Part shown: in pieces, positions 37,316-44,865 of the stretch
How the letters are laid out: the number at the start of each line of letters is the position of its first letter
Position numbering within the stretch: the stretch's first letter is position 1
Assembly: GCF_001457695.1 (NCBI RefSeq)
Contig: NZ_LN831025.1
Span: 930,001-994,000, forward strand
Source: Campylobacter jejuni
Lineage (GTDB): Bacteria; Campylobacterota; Campylobacteria; Campylobacterales; Campylobacteraceae
Length of the DNA: 64,000 nt
Direction of reading: 5' to 3'
Translations under genes and position numbers: made by a program
Notes under the pieces: generated by a model
Databases searched by the model: none
Told to the model about the DNA's origin: nothing
What the model saw: the letters and a program-made list of their open reading frames with translations, nothing else

Positions 37316-37737
37316 TTATAAAATCCTCCTAATAACTCAAATATATATACCATAGCCACTAAAAAAATATATCCACATAAAAAAGTTATTAAAATTCTCC
37401 AAGCTCTTAAAAAGATAAAAATTACAGGTGCAAAAATAAAAAATAAAATTTTAAAATTATAGATAAACTCATGATATTTCATATATATAAATATTAATAT
37501 CACAAGCAACAATAATGCAAAAAAATTTTTAATATAAAGCATATTCAATATAAAAATAAATAACATAATAAATAAAATAGTGAATTGATCATAATTGTTA
37601 CTGATATAAAAATATACCATAGGAATGATAAAAATCCCTACACTACACACAAACCAAGCAATTTGCCCACTTGATATATTGTCTATTCCTTTGCTTTCTA
37701 GTTTTTCTTTGAGTTTAGAATAAATAGGAATTTGCAA
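37312..37737 (-). CDS. Polytopic membrane protein, candidate immunity protein
   Basis: A 141-residue protein with about four membrane spans (about 25-45, 50-70, 71-88, 95-135). It begins with a polar cytoplasmic part (MQIPIYSKLKEKLESKG). It is directly upstream of the papain-like candidate effector with an ATGA overlap, the typical tight pairing of effector and immunity. A membrane location suits protection against an enzyme acting in the periplasm or on membranes. No homology recognised. Confidence 0.5.
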   Translation of the reverse strand: MQIPIYSKLKEKLESKGIDNISSGQIAWFVCSVGIFIIPMVYFYISNNYDQFTILFIMLFIFILNMLYIKNFFALLLLVILIFIYMKYHEFIYNFKILFFIFAPVIFIFLRAWRILITFLCGYIFLVAMVYIFELLGGFYK

Positions 37738-37805
37738 ATTTACTCCTAATATAGATAAATTGTTTTATTATAACCAATCTACTTAATACTTTTAATTAAT
37801 TTAAA

Positions 37806-37902
37806 TTCTTTGTTTTTAAGATATTCTTGTCTTAATGTTTCATCTGCTTTATCAAGCTCATCAGGACTTTTGCCTTTGGTAAGTCCTAAGAAAGCGTGGG
37901 TG
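37806..37902 (-). repeat. 97-base duplicated fragment of the papain-like effector gene
   Basis: Matches 37130-37226 (codons about 30-62 of the effector, including the candidate catalytic His). It lies just upstream of that operon, joined to unrelated plasmid sequence at 37903. It marks a recombination junction or an orphan end of another effector allele. Confidence 0.8.
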
Positions 37903-37953
37903 GAAGTCGATTTGCTTTATGCTTTCACCCAGGGTTTGAAAAAGATCATTCAT
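37903..37953 (-). pseudogene. 5' stub of a conjugation-type gene
   Basis: An ATG directly after the eexN-like stop opens MNDLFQTLGESIKQI and is cut after about 17 codons by the effector fragment. In Campylobacter plasmids an inner-membrane VirB6/TrbL-like gene often follows eexN, which would fit, but the stub is too short to identify. Confidence 0.3.
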
Positions 37954-38181
37954 TTATATTTTCTCTACTTGTTCCATAAGTTCTTTTGTACTTACTTGTG
38001 GTTTGTAATTAAATGATTTAGAATAACTTGAAGCATTTGCACATTCTTTGATTTTAGATTCTAACTCTGTAGCATTTTTTGGATCTTCATAGTATTACAT
38101 ACTTTTTTGGCTCTGAAGAGCAAGCAGAAAAAACACAAGCAGTAACTATATTTAATAAACTAGTTTAATTAAATTTTGCAT
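37954..38181 (-). pseudogene. EexN-like entry-exclusion lipoprotein, frameshifted
   Basis: Reading across shifts gives a lipoprotein signal NIVTACVFSACSSEPKK with lipobox SAC, then YYEDPKNATELESKIKECAN and an end KELMEQVEKI. The CSSEPK...YY...K.KI.EC pattern is that of EexN family entry-exclusion lipoproteins on Campylobacter plasmids. No full frame remains. Shows that a conjugative plasmid supplied this part of the island. Confidence 0.6.
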
Positions 38182-38342
38182 AAAAGTTCTTTTTTTCTAT
38201 AATTTTATATATATTTATAGTAACTATAATATACTAATATTTATTAATATATAATAAAATTAATTTTAAATAATAATATTATTATATAATATTTCACAAA
38301 ATAATTATAAGAAATAATTATTTTTTATTTTAATATGATGAA

Positions 38343-39572
38343 TTATCTTGTTATATCTTTTTGAGATATTGTTTTTGTAGGATTTTCAAAGGTATTAAGC
38401 TTATTATGAAAATCAATAAAATTTAATTGTTTTTTGACTTCATCAAGCCCTTTATTTAAAAAAATGTCATTGAAATCACTTATTCCTTGTTCTGCTTCTT
38501 GATTACTGATTTTTGGAATAATAACTTTAATATCTGAAAATTTTTGTTGAATTTCTTTTGCAGTTTCCACGCCGACATTAGAAAGACCTTTTAATTCTCT
38601 TTTTTTATCATTATCGGCTATTAAGGTAATAGGAGTGTTTTGAAATTTGTTTTTTAGGGTTTCAACGATTTTTGATAAGTTTCCAGCATCTATACCCATT
38701 ATTACAGGCTTATTGAGTGCTTTGTATATAGTTGCAGCAGTAGCAAAGCCTTCTGCTATGATAAATTCTTTGCAATATTCTAGGTTTTTTGCACCTATTA
38801 GGTGAAAACATCCAGATTTTTTTGCAGAATATTCAATGCCTTGCTCTTTTTCTTCTTTAGTTTTAATTACACCAATAATTTTATCACCATTTGGGAATAT
38901 TCTTTGCACAGACCATAATTTGCCATTTTCATCTTTTAAGGGAATAAGTAAAGAACCTTTGTTATCCTGCTTAAGATAAAAGTTTTCACTAAAACCTTTT
39001 TTCTTTAAATAAGGATGATTTGAATGAGCCCAATTAGCTTGATTATATTCTTCTTCAATTTTTAATGCTGTTTTTTGCTGAAGCTCTAAAATGTCTTGTT
39101 TCGTATTATTGCTTGTAGAATTATGTAATCTTTTTTGACTAGGAGTTTGATAACTTACAATGTTTTGTTTTGCATTTTCTAAAGGCATTTTCCAATTTTC
39201 TTTAATACCTGTTTTAAAATTTTGAATAAAACCAGCAGGGTATTCATCTAAAAATCCACTATAAGCTCCACTCATTTCTCTGCCTTTATCTGTTGTTGTT
39301 TTTACTCTGTGGATTTTGCCATCCATGATAGGTAAGCCTTCAATAATTAAACCTTGATTTTCTAAAGCAGATTTAAAAGTAGTTAAAACTTCATTTTCAT
39401 CAAATGAAAATTCTTTATTTTGGTGCGGATAAAGCCATTGTGAGAAAATATTTTTATCTAAGCTTTTTGGAGCAAACCATTTTTTTTCTTTATCATCCCA
39501 CATTGCCCCTAATGATTTTACTTTTTCTTTGTCTTTAAATGGAACATAAAGATAAATTCTTTTTTGTGGCAT
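38343..39572 (-). CDS. TraC-like plasmid DNA primase with DUF5710 and Toprim domains
   Basis: A 409-residue protein. Residues 1-45 are a DUF5710-type domain (RIYLYVPFKDKEKVKSLGAM ... KKWFAP). Around 185-260 is the primase-associated region (HPYLKKKGFS, LLIPLKDENGKLWSVQRI). About 268-360 is a Toprim domain with catalytic Glu in FIIAEGFATAATI and acidic pair in LIADNDKK. TraC-type primases prime the transferred strand after conjugation. No zinc finger is present. ATG is preceded by AAAGGATATACG. First gene of the plasmid-like segment, downstream of the Abi remnant on the same strand. Confidence 0.75.
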   Translation of the reverse strand: MPQKRIYLYVPFKDKEKVKSLGAMWDDKEKKWFAPKSLDKNIFSQWLYPHQNKEFSFDENEVLTTFKSALENQGLIIEGLPIMDGKIHRVKTTTDKGREMSGAYSGFLDEYPAGFIQNFKTGIKENWKMPLENAKQNIVSYQTPSQKRLHNSTSNNTKQDILELQQKTALKIEEEYNQANWAHSNHPYLKKKGFSENFYLKQDNKGSLLIPLKDENGKLWSVQRIFPNGDKIIGVIKTKEEKEQGIEYSAKKSGCFHLIGAKNLEYCKEFIIAEGFATAATIYKALNKPVIMGIDAGNLSKIVETLKNKFQNTPITLIADNDKKRELKGLSNVGVETAKEIQQKFSDIKVIIPKISNQEAEQGISDFNDIFLNKGLDEVKKQLNFIDFHNKLNTFENPTKTISQKDITR

Positions 39573-39690
39573 CGTATATCCTTTTAACTTTGTTTAATGT
39601 TTTGTCAGTATAATTACAATGAAATTCAAAGGGCTTCCTAGTAGCCCACCTTTTAAATTCGAGGGACTCCTTGTGTCCCATTTTTTAATC

Positions 39691-40415
39691 TTAACAATAT
39701 TCCAAAATTTTTTCGTTAAAAGTTTTAATTAAATCACTTAAGAAAAAATCTATTTTTTGCGGATCTACTCCTATATGTGTGTTTTTAATCTTTGTTGTTA
39801 ATCTTGGGTAATGTTTGCCATTTTTTTCTGTTGTTTTTAAAATATTTTCCCAATGATAACTTCTATTTCTTAGATTTTGTAATAAGCTAAGAACTATATC
39901 CACTTTATATATATTTCCAAAGTTTCTTTTTTTACCATTTTTTAAAAAGAAATTTCTATTATATTGATTGTAATTTCTAAAATTGATATTTTTTAAATCC
40001 ATTATAGAATCTTGCATTCTATTTTCTTTAATAAGATAAATAATAGTTCCTAAGCTCATACGAGAAAGATATTGATGATGAGATAAAATTCTATTTTTTT
40101 CCCTATGCTCAATTTCTTCTTTGGATTTTTTAATCTTTTCATCATTAGAGTTTTTTATCCAATCATTATCTTTCTCTGATAATTTATTATCTAATTTATT
40201 TCTAAGAATAATTTCTAATGTAGCAATTTTTGGAGTGATTTTTCCTACAAGTTTAAGATTATCATAATGCTTTACAATATCATCATTATAGGAAGATAAT
40301 CTTATCTGCGATAGCAGCTCATGAAATTTTACCTTATTTAGTGATTTTTTTGAATATATATTATTTTATCTATATAAAATAATATATATTCTACTATGTT
40401 TTTATTTTTTTTCAT
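39691..40415 (-). pseudogene. Abi_2-family (AbiD/F-like) abortive infection gene, disrupted by palindrome
   Basis: From about 40345 to 39691 the frame is open and reads KVKFHELLSQIRLSSYNDD, KLVGKITPKIATLEIILRNKL and, near the end, LLQNLRNRSYHWENIL. This is the plan of the Abi_2 family, and the RNRxYH is its HEPN-like catalytic motif. The likely start ATG at 40415 (GAGGATAAT upstream) begins MKKNKNIVEYI, but a 38-base perfect palindrome (40353-40390) follows and shifts the frame. The internal ATG at 40059 (MSLGTIIYL) gives only a 122-residue product. Confidence 0.65.
40353..40390. repeat. 38-base perfect palindrome inside the Abi gene
   Basis: Arms of 17 bases around the loop CTAT. If about 26 bases are removed, the Abi frame becomes continuous as VEYIYSKKSLNK, so the palindrome looks like an insertion or template-switch event in the coding sequence. 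Confidence 0.8.
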
Positions 40416-40473
40416 ATTATCCTCTAATTTCTGAATATTTTAAATATCTTAACACGAGATAGATGAAATATTA

Positions 40474-40887
40474 TTATATGTTTGTATCACCATATCTTTT
40501 TATAGGTATTTTTAAATTTGGAAAATTTTTATCCATAGTATAAATTGCACAGCAATTTTCTTTTTCTGCACAAAAGTATTGCAAATAATCTTCAAAATCA
40601 CCTTTATTCTGCAAATGAAAATCACAAGCCATATTAATAACACTTGAGCCAAACGATACTATTTCAAAATATGGGTTTGTTATTGTGCTTTTAAAAAAAG
40701 ACATAAGAGCTGGTAGCTTGTTTTTGTCTATTAAATAGGCAATAGTTGAAATCATATCTTCAGAAAATACGATTTTTATTTCATTTGATATTAAAAAATA
40801 TATTAATTGCTTAGCTTGCTCATTATTTACCCTTATTTCATCAAAAAAATCAATAAAAATATTTGTATCAAGAAATACTTTTTTCAT
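40474..40887 (-). CDS. PIN-domain protein (VapC-like ribonuclease)
   Basis: A 137-residue PIN-domain protein. The N-terminal MKKVFLDTNIFIDFF has the first catalytic Asp (residue 7). FSEDMISTIAYL has the second acidic position, NKGDFEDYLQYFCA holds the central Asp pair, and YTMDKNFPNL has the last Asp. PIN proteins are Mg2+-dependent RNases, usually toxins. Its gene overlaps the RepL-like gene by 4 bases; no typical VapB-sized antitoxin precedes it, so the upstream protein or a solitary role must be considered. Confidence 0.75.
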   Translation of the reverse strand: MKKVFLDTNIFIDFFDEIRVNNEQAKQLIYFLISNEIKIVFSEDMISTIAYLIDKNKLPALMSFFKSTITNPYFEIVSFGSSVINMACDFHLQNKGDFEDYLQYFCAEKENCCAIYTMDKNFPNLKIPIKRYGDTNI

Positions 40888-41756
40888 ATATTACCCTCTT
40901 TTAAATCATTCTCTAAAGATTCTTTTTTCATTTCTTTAACTGTTTTGCTCGGATGAAAAGCTCCATTAAACATACCTGCAAATTTATTAATAAAAGCTTT
41001 TGCATTTTGTTCATTTTTATTTTCAACAAAAAGAGCAGGTTGCTCTTCTTTGTTATCATCCACTTTAACATCAATTATTTCTTCTTTTGGATAATCTTGA
41101 TCGTTGTCTTTTTCAAAAATAATAACTTGATTTTCTATTGTATTCTTATTTGAGGCTATTTGTTTGACTTCCTCAATAACATAATTATCTGGATTTTTCT
41201 TAACCTGTTCAAATCCTTCATATTCACTCTCAACTGATATTTCTTGTTTAAATTCTAAATTATCAAAATCAAAAGTTTTAACAACAGTTTGTCTTAATTT
41301 TTTAAGATCTTTAAAAGAACCTTTGCCTATGATCTGCGGATTCATAATATATGAATTTGAACCTATGATATCATATTCTTTTCTTTGTTCTTCTGTTACT
41401 TTAAAAATAACTTGCTTGTCTTCAAGTTCTTTTATTGCACGATAAACACTCGACTTCCCTAAAATCTTTTTACTTTCGAAATAATGAACAAAATCGCTAT
41501 TATAGTTAAAGACATTTTGGTAATTTAAATTTTTAACCATCATCAAAACAACCCTTAAAGCAGGATTTGAAAGATTATCAGTAAGAAAACTAATGTTTTC
41601 AACAAATAATTTAATAAAATCATCTTTAGTTTTTTCTCTTTGTAAAAAAGAACTTATTACGGTAGTAACTTCTCCAGTTGTAGCATCAATTTTTTCCTGA
41701 ACACTACTATATAATTTTTTAGTATCTCTATTCTCTAAATTAACTATTTTTGCCAT
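40884..41756 (-). CDS. RepL-like plasmid replication protein
   Basis: A 290-residue protein. Residues about 50-150 fit the RepL family: FIKLFVENISFLTDNLSNPALRVVLMM split over a helix pair, a winged helix-turn-helix (GKSSVYRAIKELEDKQVIFK), and YIMNPQIIGKGSF. The C-terminal half is acidic and low complexity, longer than in Gram-positive RepL. The N-terminus ATTGEVTTVISSFLQREK is typical for Campylobacter plasmid forms. It lies downstream of a cluster of TTTCCCAAAAAAT repeats which are probable operator or origin sites. Confidence 0.75.
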   Translation of the reverse strand: MAKIVNLENRDTKKLYSSVQEKIDATTGEVTTVISSFLQREKTKDDFIKLFVENISFLTDNLSNPALRVVLMMVKNLNYQNVFNYNSDFVHYFESKKILGKSSVYRAIKELEDKQVIFKVTEEQRKEYDIIGSNSYIMNPQIIGKGSFKDLKKLRQTVVKTFDFDNLEFKQEISVESEYEGFEQVKKNPDNYVIEEVKQIASNKNTIENQVIIFEKDNDQDYPKEEIIDVKVDDNKEEQPALFVENKNEQNAKAFINKFAGMFNGAFHPSKTVKEMKKESLENDLKEGNI

Positions 41757-41759
41757 TAT

Positions 41760-41885
41760 TAACCTTTTCCCAAAAAATAAAATACATTATAACACATTTT
41801 TCCCAAAAAATGATAATTTCCCAAATAAAAACACAAATTATAATTCATATGATGAAATTTATTAATTATTTTGGGAAAAACTACT
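41760..41885. promoter_or_regulatory. TTTCCCAAA repeat cluster upstream of repL-like gene
   Basis: The word TTTCCCAAAAAAT occurs near 41766 and 41798, TTTCCCAAATAAA near 41816, and the inverse ATTTTGGGAAAAA near 41868. Four copies in 120 bases directly before a Rep gene suggest iterons or autoregulatory operators. Confidence 0.55.
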
Positions 41886-42225
41886 TTTTAATTTTTTTCC
41901 ACCACGAGCAGTTTTTCTCCCACTGATGGGAAAGTCAAAAACCTTTACAAACAGCTATTTTATAGATATTTAGAAGTATTTTTCATTTAACCTTTTTTTA
42001 AAAAATAGTTTTTGTCTTTTTTCTTATCTTCTAGATTATCTATAGCTTTATTATTTTAGATATTTTGAGTTTCTTTATAAGCTTTTAAAAATTCTAAGAA
42101 GCAGTAAAAGTGTAAGAATAAATGAAAACAATTTAGAAAAATCTTTCAAAGATATTTCATTAAATGTTGAAAAATTATCTAAAGAGCTAGAAAAAATAAT
42201 TATTAAAAATAATAAAAGAGTTTAA
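41886..42225. other. Non-coding region between the Rep operators and the tRNA-Leu fragment
   Basis: No complete gene. Near its end a start-less plus-strand frame reads NENNLEKSFKDISLNVEKLS then KELEKIIIKNNKRV and stops at TAA 42221-42223; it may be the tail of a truncated gene. The fragment is directly followed by the tRNA-Leu piece. Confidence 0.35.
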
Positions 42226-42288
42226 TGTCAAGACTCAAAATCTGGTAAGGGCAACCTTGTGTCGGTTCGAGTCCGACCTCAGGCACCA
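42226..42288 (+). repeat. 3' fragment of tRNA-Leu (attachment-site scar)
   Basis: The segment has the 3' half of a tRNA-Leu: anticodon loop CTCAAAA (CAA), variable arm GTAAGGGCAACCTT, T arm GTCGG TTCGAGT CCGAC, acceptor CTCAGGC and CCA. The D arm and 5' acceptor strand are missing, and the anticodon stem is imperfect. tRNA 3' halves left inside islands are produced by site-specific integration at tRNA genes, so this is probably an att remnant of a second element. Confidence 0.7.
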
Positions 42289-42719
42289 TTTGTTTTTTAC
42301 TCTCAAGTGTTATTTTTTGGCAATTTATATTAAAATCTTAAAAAAAGAGTTTTTATATTTTCAAAAATAGCTTTCTGATTATACTATGTAAGTTTTATAA
42401 TATCTTCTAAAGCTTTGAAAAATCACTAGGAACTTTGATAATCAAATTTTCATTTTTAAGTTTAATTTCTTAAATAATAGGTTTTATTATCATAGGAAAA
42501 ACTTTGGTTTAAAAATACTTTTTTTTAAAAAATGCATAGTCTTTATAGAAAAAACTTCTTGATAAATTTTATTTAAATTTATATCTACTAAAATTCAGTT
42601 GCATTCAATTGCATTACCCAAATTCTTTAAATTTTCTCTCTTGTATTGCTTTTTTAAAACCTTGCTATTTTTTCAAATTAATTGAAGATGTATATTTTCA
42701 TTAACAAATCACACCTGCT
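42289..42719. other. Non-coding stretch between att scar and direct repeat
   Basis: About 430 AT-rich bases, no gene or ribosome site supported on either strand; it ends where the 1.05 kb repeat begins. Confidence 0.4.
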
Positions 42720-43767
42720 AAATCTACTATCTTTTTATTTCAATCTCACATTCATAATCATATTAGATAAAAAGATACTATCTTTATCAAAGTCTTTTGA
42801 GTTATATTCATTTTTTGATTGTATATTTTGCATAGTTTGCATTAAAGTTGAAAGATTATATAAACTTAAACTTTCTAATATATTTATGAGTTCTATCTTA
42901 CTCAAAGTATTAAAATCATTTAACAATCTAAGATAATTACTTATAATAGAAGAAGAGTGAATACTATGAAATAAAATTTTATTTTTTATATCTTTTTTAA
43001 TAAAAAATTGATTATTTTTTATATAAAAATAATTTCTAAAATGATTATTGCTTATTATTTGATTATAAAAACTTAAAAGACTTTCTTTGCTGTTTAAGTC
43101 TATAAAATTAAGATAAAAATTCTTTTCTTCTAAGGCTAATTTTAAAGCATTAAGATTCGCAAAAGAAGCATTAAGATTTTCATTATTTTTTAAAGCAAAA
43201 ACGATATTTTCTTGTTCTTGTTTTTGGGTAATAGCATATTGTAATAAAGGATTTTTATAATGTGTATCGCTATTGATTAAAACATTGATATAAAAAGCTT
43301 CTTTGCTTTTTTGAGTTAATTGAAGCAAAGATAAAAGTGTAGAAGGGATATAAAAAGAATCAAGCTTTAAATTTAAATACTTATCATAAGTATTTATATA
43401 AGTTAATTCTTGACTAAAATCCAAAGCTTGTTCTTTTAAATTTAAAAGCATTGTTCCACCTAATCCTAATAAAGCTAGATTTTTGAAATTCTCTAAAGCT
43501 TTTCTTTTTTCTAAATCGATTTGAAGTATTTTTTGCATTGTTTTTCCTTTCTTTTGTGGTTTACTCTTTGATATTATGCTCTTTAGCATAAGCTCTTATC
43601 TTAACTCGAAGTTCTTGCGGAAAATTATATCTATATATGGCAGGAATTCTTGGATCAAGGAGTTTGTCTAAATATCCTCTTTTATAAATCCATTCCAATC
43701 TTTCAGGGGTAAAATAATAAGGGGCATTAGGATAGCCTTGAGGAGGAGTTAAGGCTGCTAGTTTGGC
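42720..43767. repeat. 1.05 kb direct repeat, copy 2
   Basis: Partner of 29025-30072. Differs by very few bases (one changes Ser to Asn in the 267-residue protein). Confidence 0.9.
42735..43538 (-). CDS. Hypothetical module protein (267 residues), copy 2
   Basis: Same start logic as copy 1 (GAAAGGAAAA before MQKILQIDL). Practically identical to the protein at 29040. Near-identity over a full gene, when the genes upstream have diverged, shows recent duplication or gene conversion rather than old divergence. Confidence 0.6.
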   Translation of the reverse strand: MQKILQIDLEKRKALENFKNLALLGLGGTMLLNLKEQALDFSQELTYINTYDKYLNLKLDSFYIPSTLLSLLQLTQKSKEAFYINVLINSDTHYKNPLLQYAITQKQEQENIVFALKNNENLNASFANLNALKLALEEKNFYLNFIDLNSKESLLSFYNQIISNNHFRNYFYIKNNQFFIKKDIKNKILFHSIHSSSIISNYLRLLNDFNTLSKIELINILESLSLYNLSTLMQTMQNIQSKNEYNSKDFDKDSIFLSNMIMNVRLK

Positions 43768-44847
43768 GCTTAATACTAGAGTATCTCTATCTAAAGCAGC
43801 TTGTTGTTCACTCCAATCATTTGGAGTATCTACATCAAATCTTGTTACCATTCCATTTTCGTATCCATCCATAGCATCATCAAATTCATTTCTACTTTCA
43901 GGAGTAGAATCTATATCTCTTGGATCTTTTAATTTACCTTTTTCAATATCATTATATAAAGCCCAAATGATCCTGCCTTCTTCATCATAGGCAAAATCAT
44001 ATTTATTTAAATCAATCACCCAATCTACTCCTATAATCTCATCTATAAAAGGAAGCATACCAAATTCATCAGGCTGTATAGTTTTAGCTAAATCTTTTAC
44101 TAATTTAGCCCTTAAAGGATTTTTATGTATCCCTGCCATACCTATACCTATTTCTAAAAGATTATCGGCATAATTATAAATTCCTCTTTTTATACCTAAT
44201 TCTTCATATCCTCCACCTGTGAGTTGAATATATAAAATAAAACATTGTATCATTCTGGCATTAAAGCCATGATTTTTAGAACGCACAAAATATTCAGGTT
44301 TTCCTAGTATTCCTGCTGCTATACCCCATTCTTGTCTAAAAAGAGAAGATTTTAAGGTTTCTTTATTATTGTTAACTTCATCATAAATATAGGCGTATTC
44401 TTCATTGATTAAATTTCCTTTTTCATCTACATTAGCATAAGCATCATAGGGTATATCTATAACCACAGATCTTAATCCACTTCTTATTGCTAAATATTTA
44501 TATCTTTCTCTTTTAGTTTTTAAAGATTTATAATAAGCTTTTTCTGCTTTAGTCCAAGGAGCTATAGCTCCTTTTATAGGATCTTTTAAATAAATACTTT
44601 GCCATTCTTTAAATTCAAGTAAAGTAGAACTTTGCCCTGTATAAAAGTTAGGATCTAGGTATTGGGGTTTATAGTCTTTGTAGGGGGAGTTTTTCATAAT
44701 ATGATAAGATTTAAAAACCGCTTTGGAATATTCTTCGGTATAGTTGCCTGTGGGCTTAACATTTTCTTTAAAGAGTATTTTATTGGTATCTTTTTCCACA
44801 TCTAATGTTAATCCATTAGGTGTATAAATCTCATAAGTCTCACTCAT
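43561..44847 (-). CDS. Hypothetical module protein (428 residues), copy 2
   Basis: Starts MSETYEIYTPNGLTLDVEK after AAAGGATAAAT. The N-terminal ~360 residues are a diverged allele of the protein at 29866 (shared PWTKAEKAYYKSLKT, RSGLRSVVIDIPYDA, DEFGMLPFIDEIIGVDWVID); the last ~68 are identical. Two alleles with a common C-terminus suggest pairing with allele-specific upstream partners. It is 18 bases downstream of the 1,304-residue protein gene. Confidence 0.6.
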   Translation of the reverse strand: MSETYEIYTPNGLTLDVEKDTNKILFKENVKPTGNYTEEYSKAVFKSYHIMKNSPYKDYKPQYLDPNFYTGQSSTLLEFKEWQSIYLKDPIKGAIAPWTKAEKAYYKSLKTKRERYKYLAIRSGLRSVVIDIPYDAYANVDEKGNLINEEYAYIYDEVNNNKETLKSSLFRQEWGIAAGILGKPEYFVRSKNHGFNARMIQCFILYIQLTGGGYEELGIKRGIYNYADNLLEIGIGMAGIHKNPLRAKLVKDLAKTIQPDEFGMLPFIDEIIGVDWVIDLNKYDFAYDEEGRIIWALYNDIEKGKLKDPRDIDSTPESRNEFDDAMDGYENGMVTRFDVDTPNDWSEQQAALDRDTLVLSAKLAALTPPQGYPNAPYYFTPERLEWIYKRGYLDKLLDPRIPAIYRYNFPQELRVKIRAYAKEHNIKE

Positions 44848-44865
44848 TATTTATCCTTTCGTAAT

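Noticed and set aside
42226-42288. Complete tRNA-Leu
   Set aside because: The 5' acceptor strand and D arm are absent upstream, so it is a fragment.
42682-42936. Plus-strand frame opposite the 267-residue gene
   Set aside because: Mostly antisense to a duplicated gene, hydrophobic low-complexity product, no conserved counterpart before the repeat begins.
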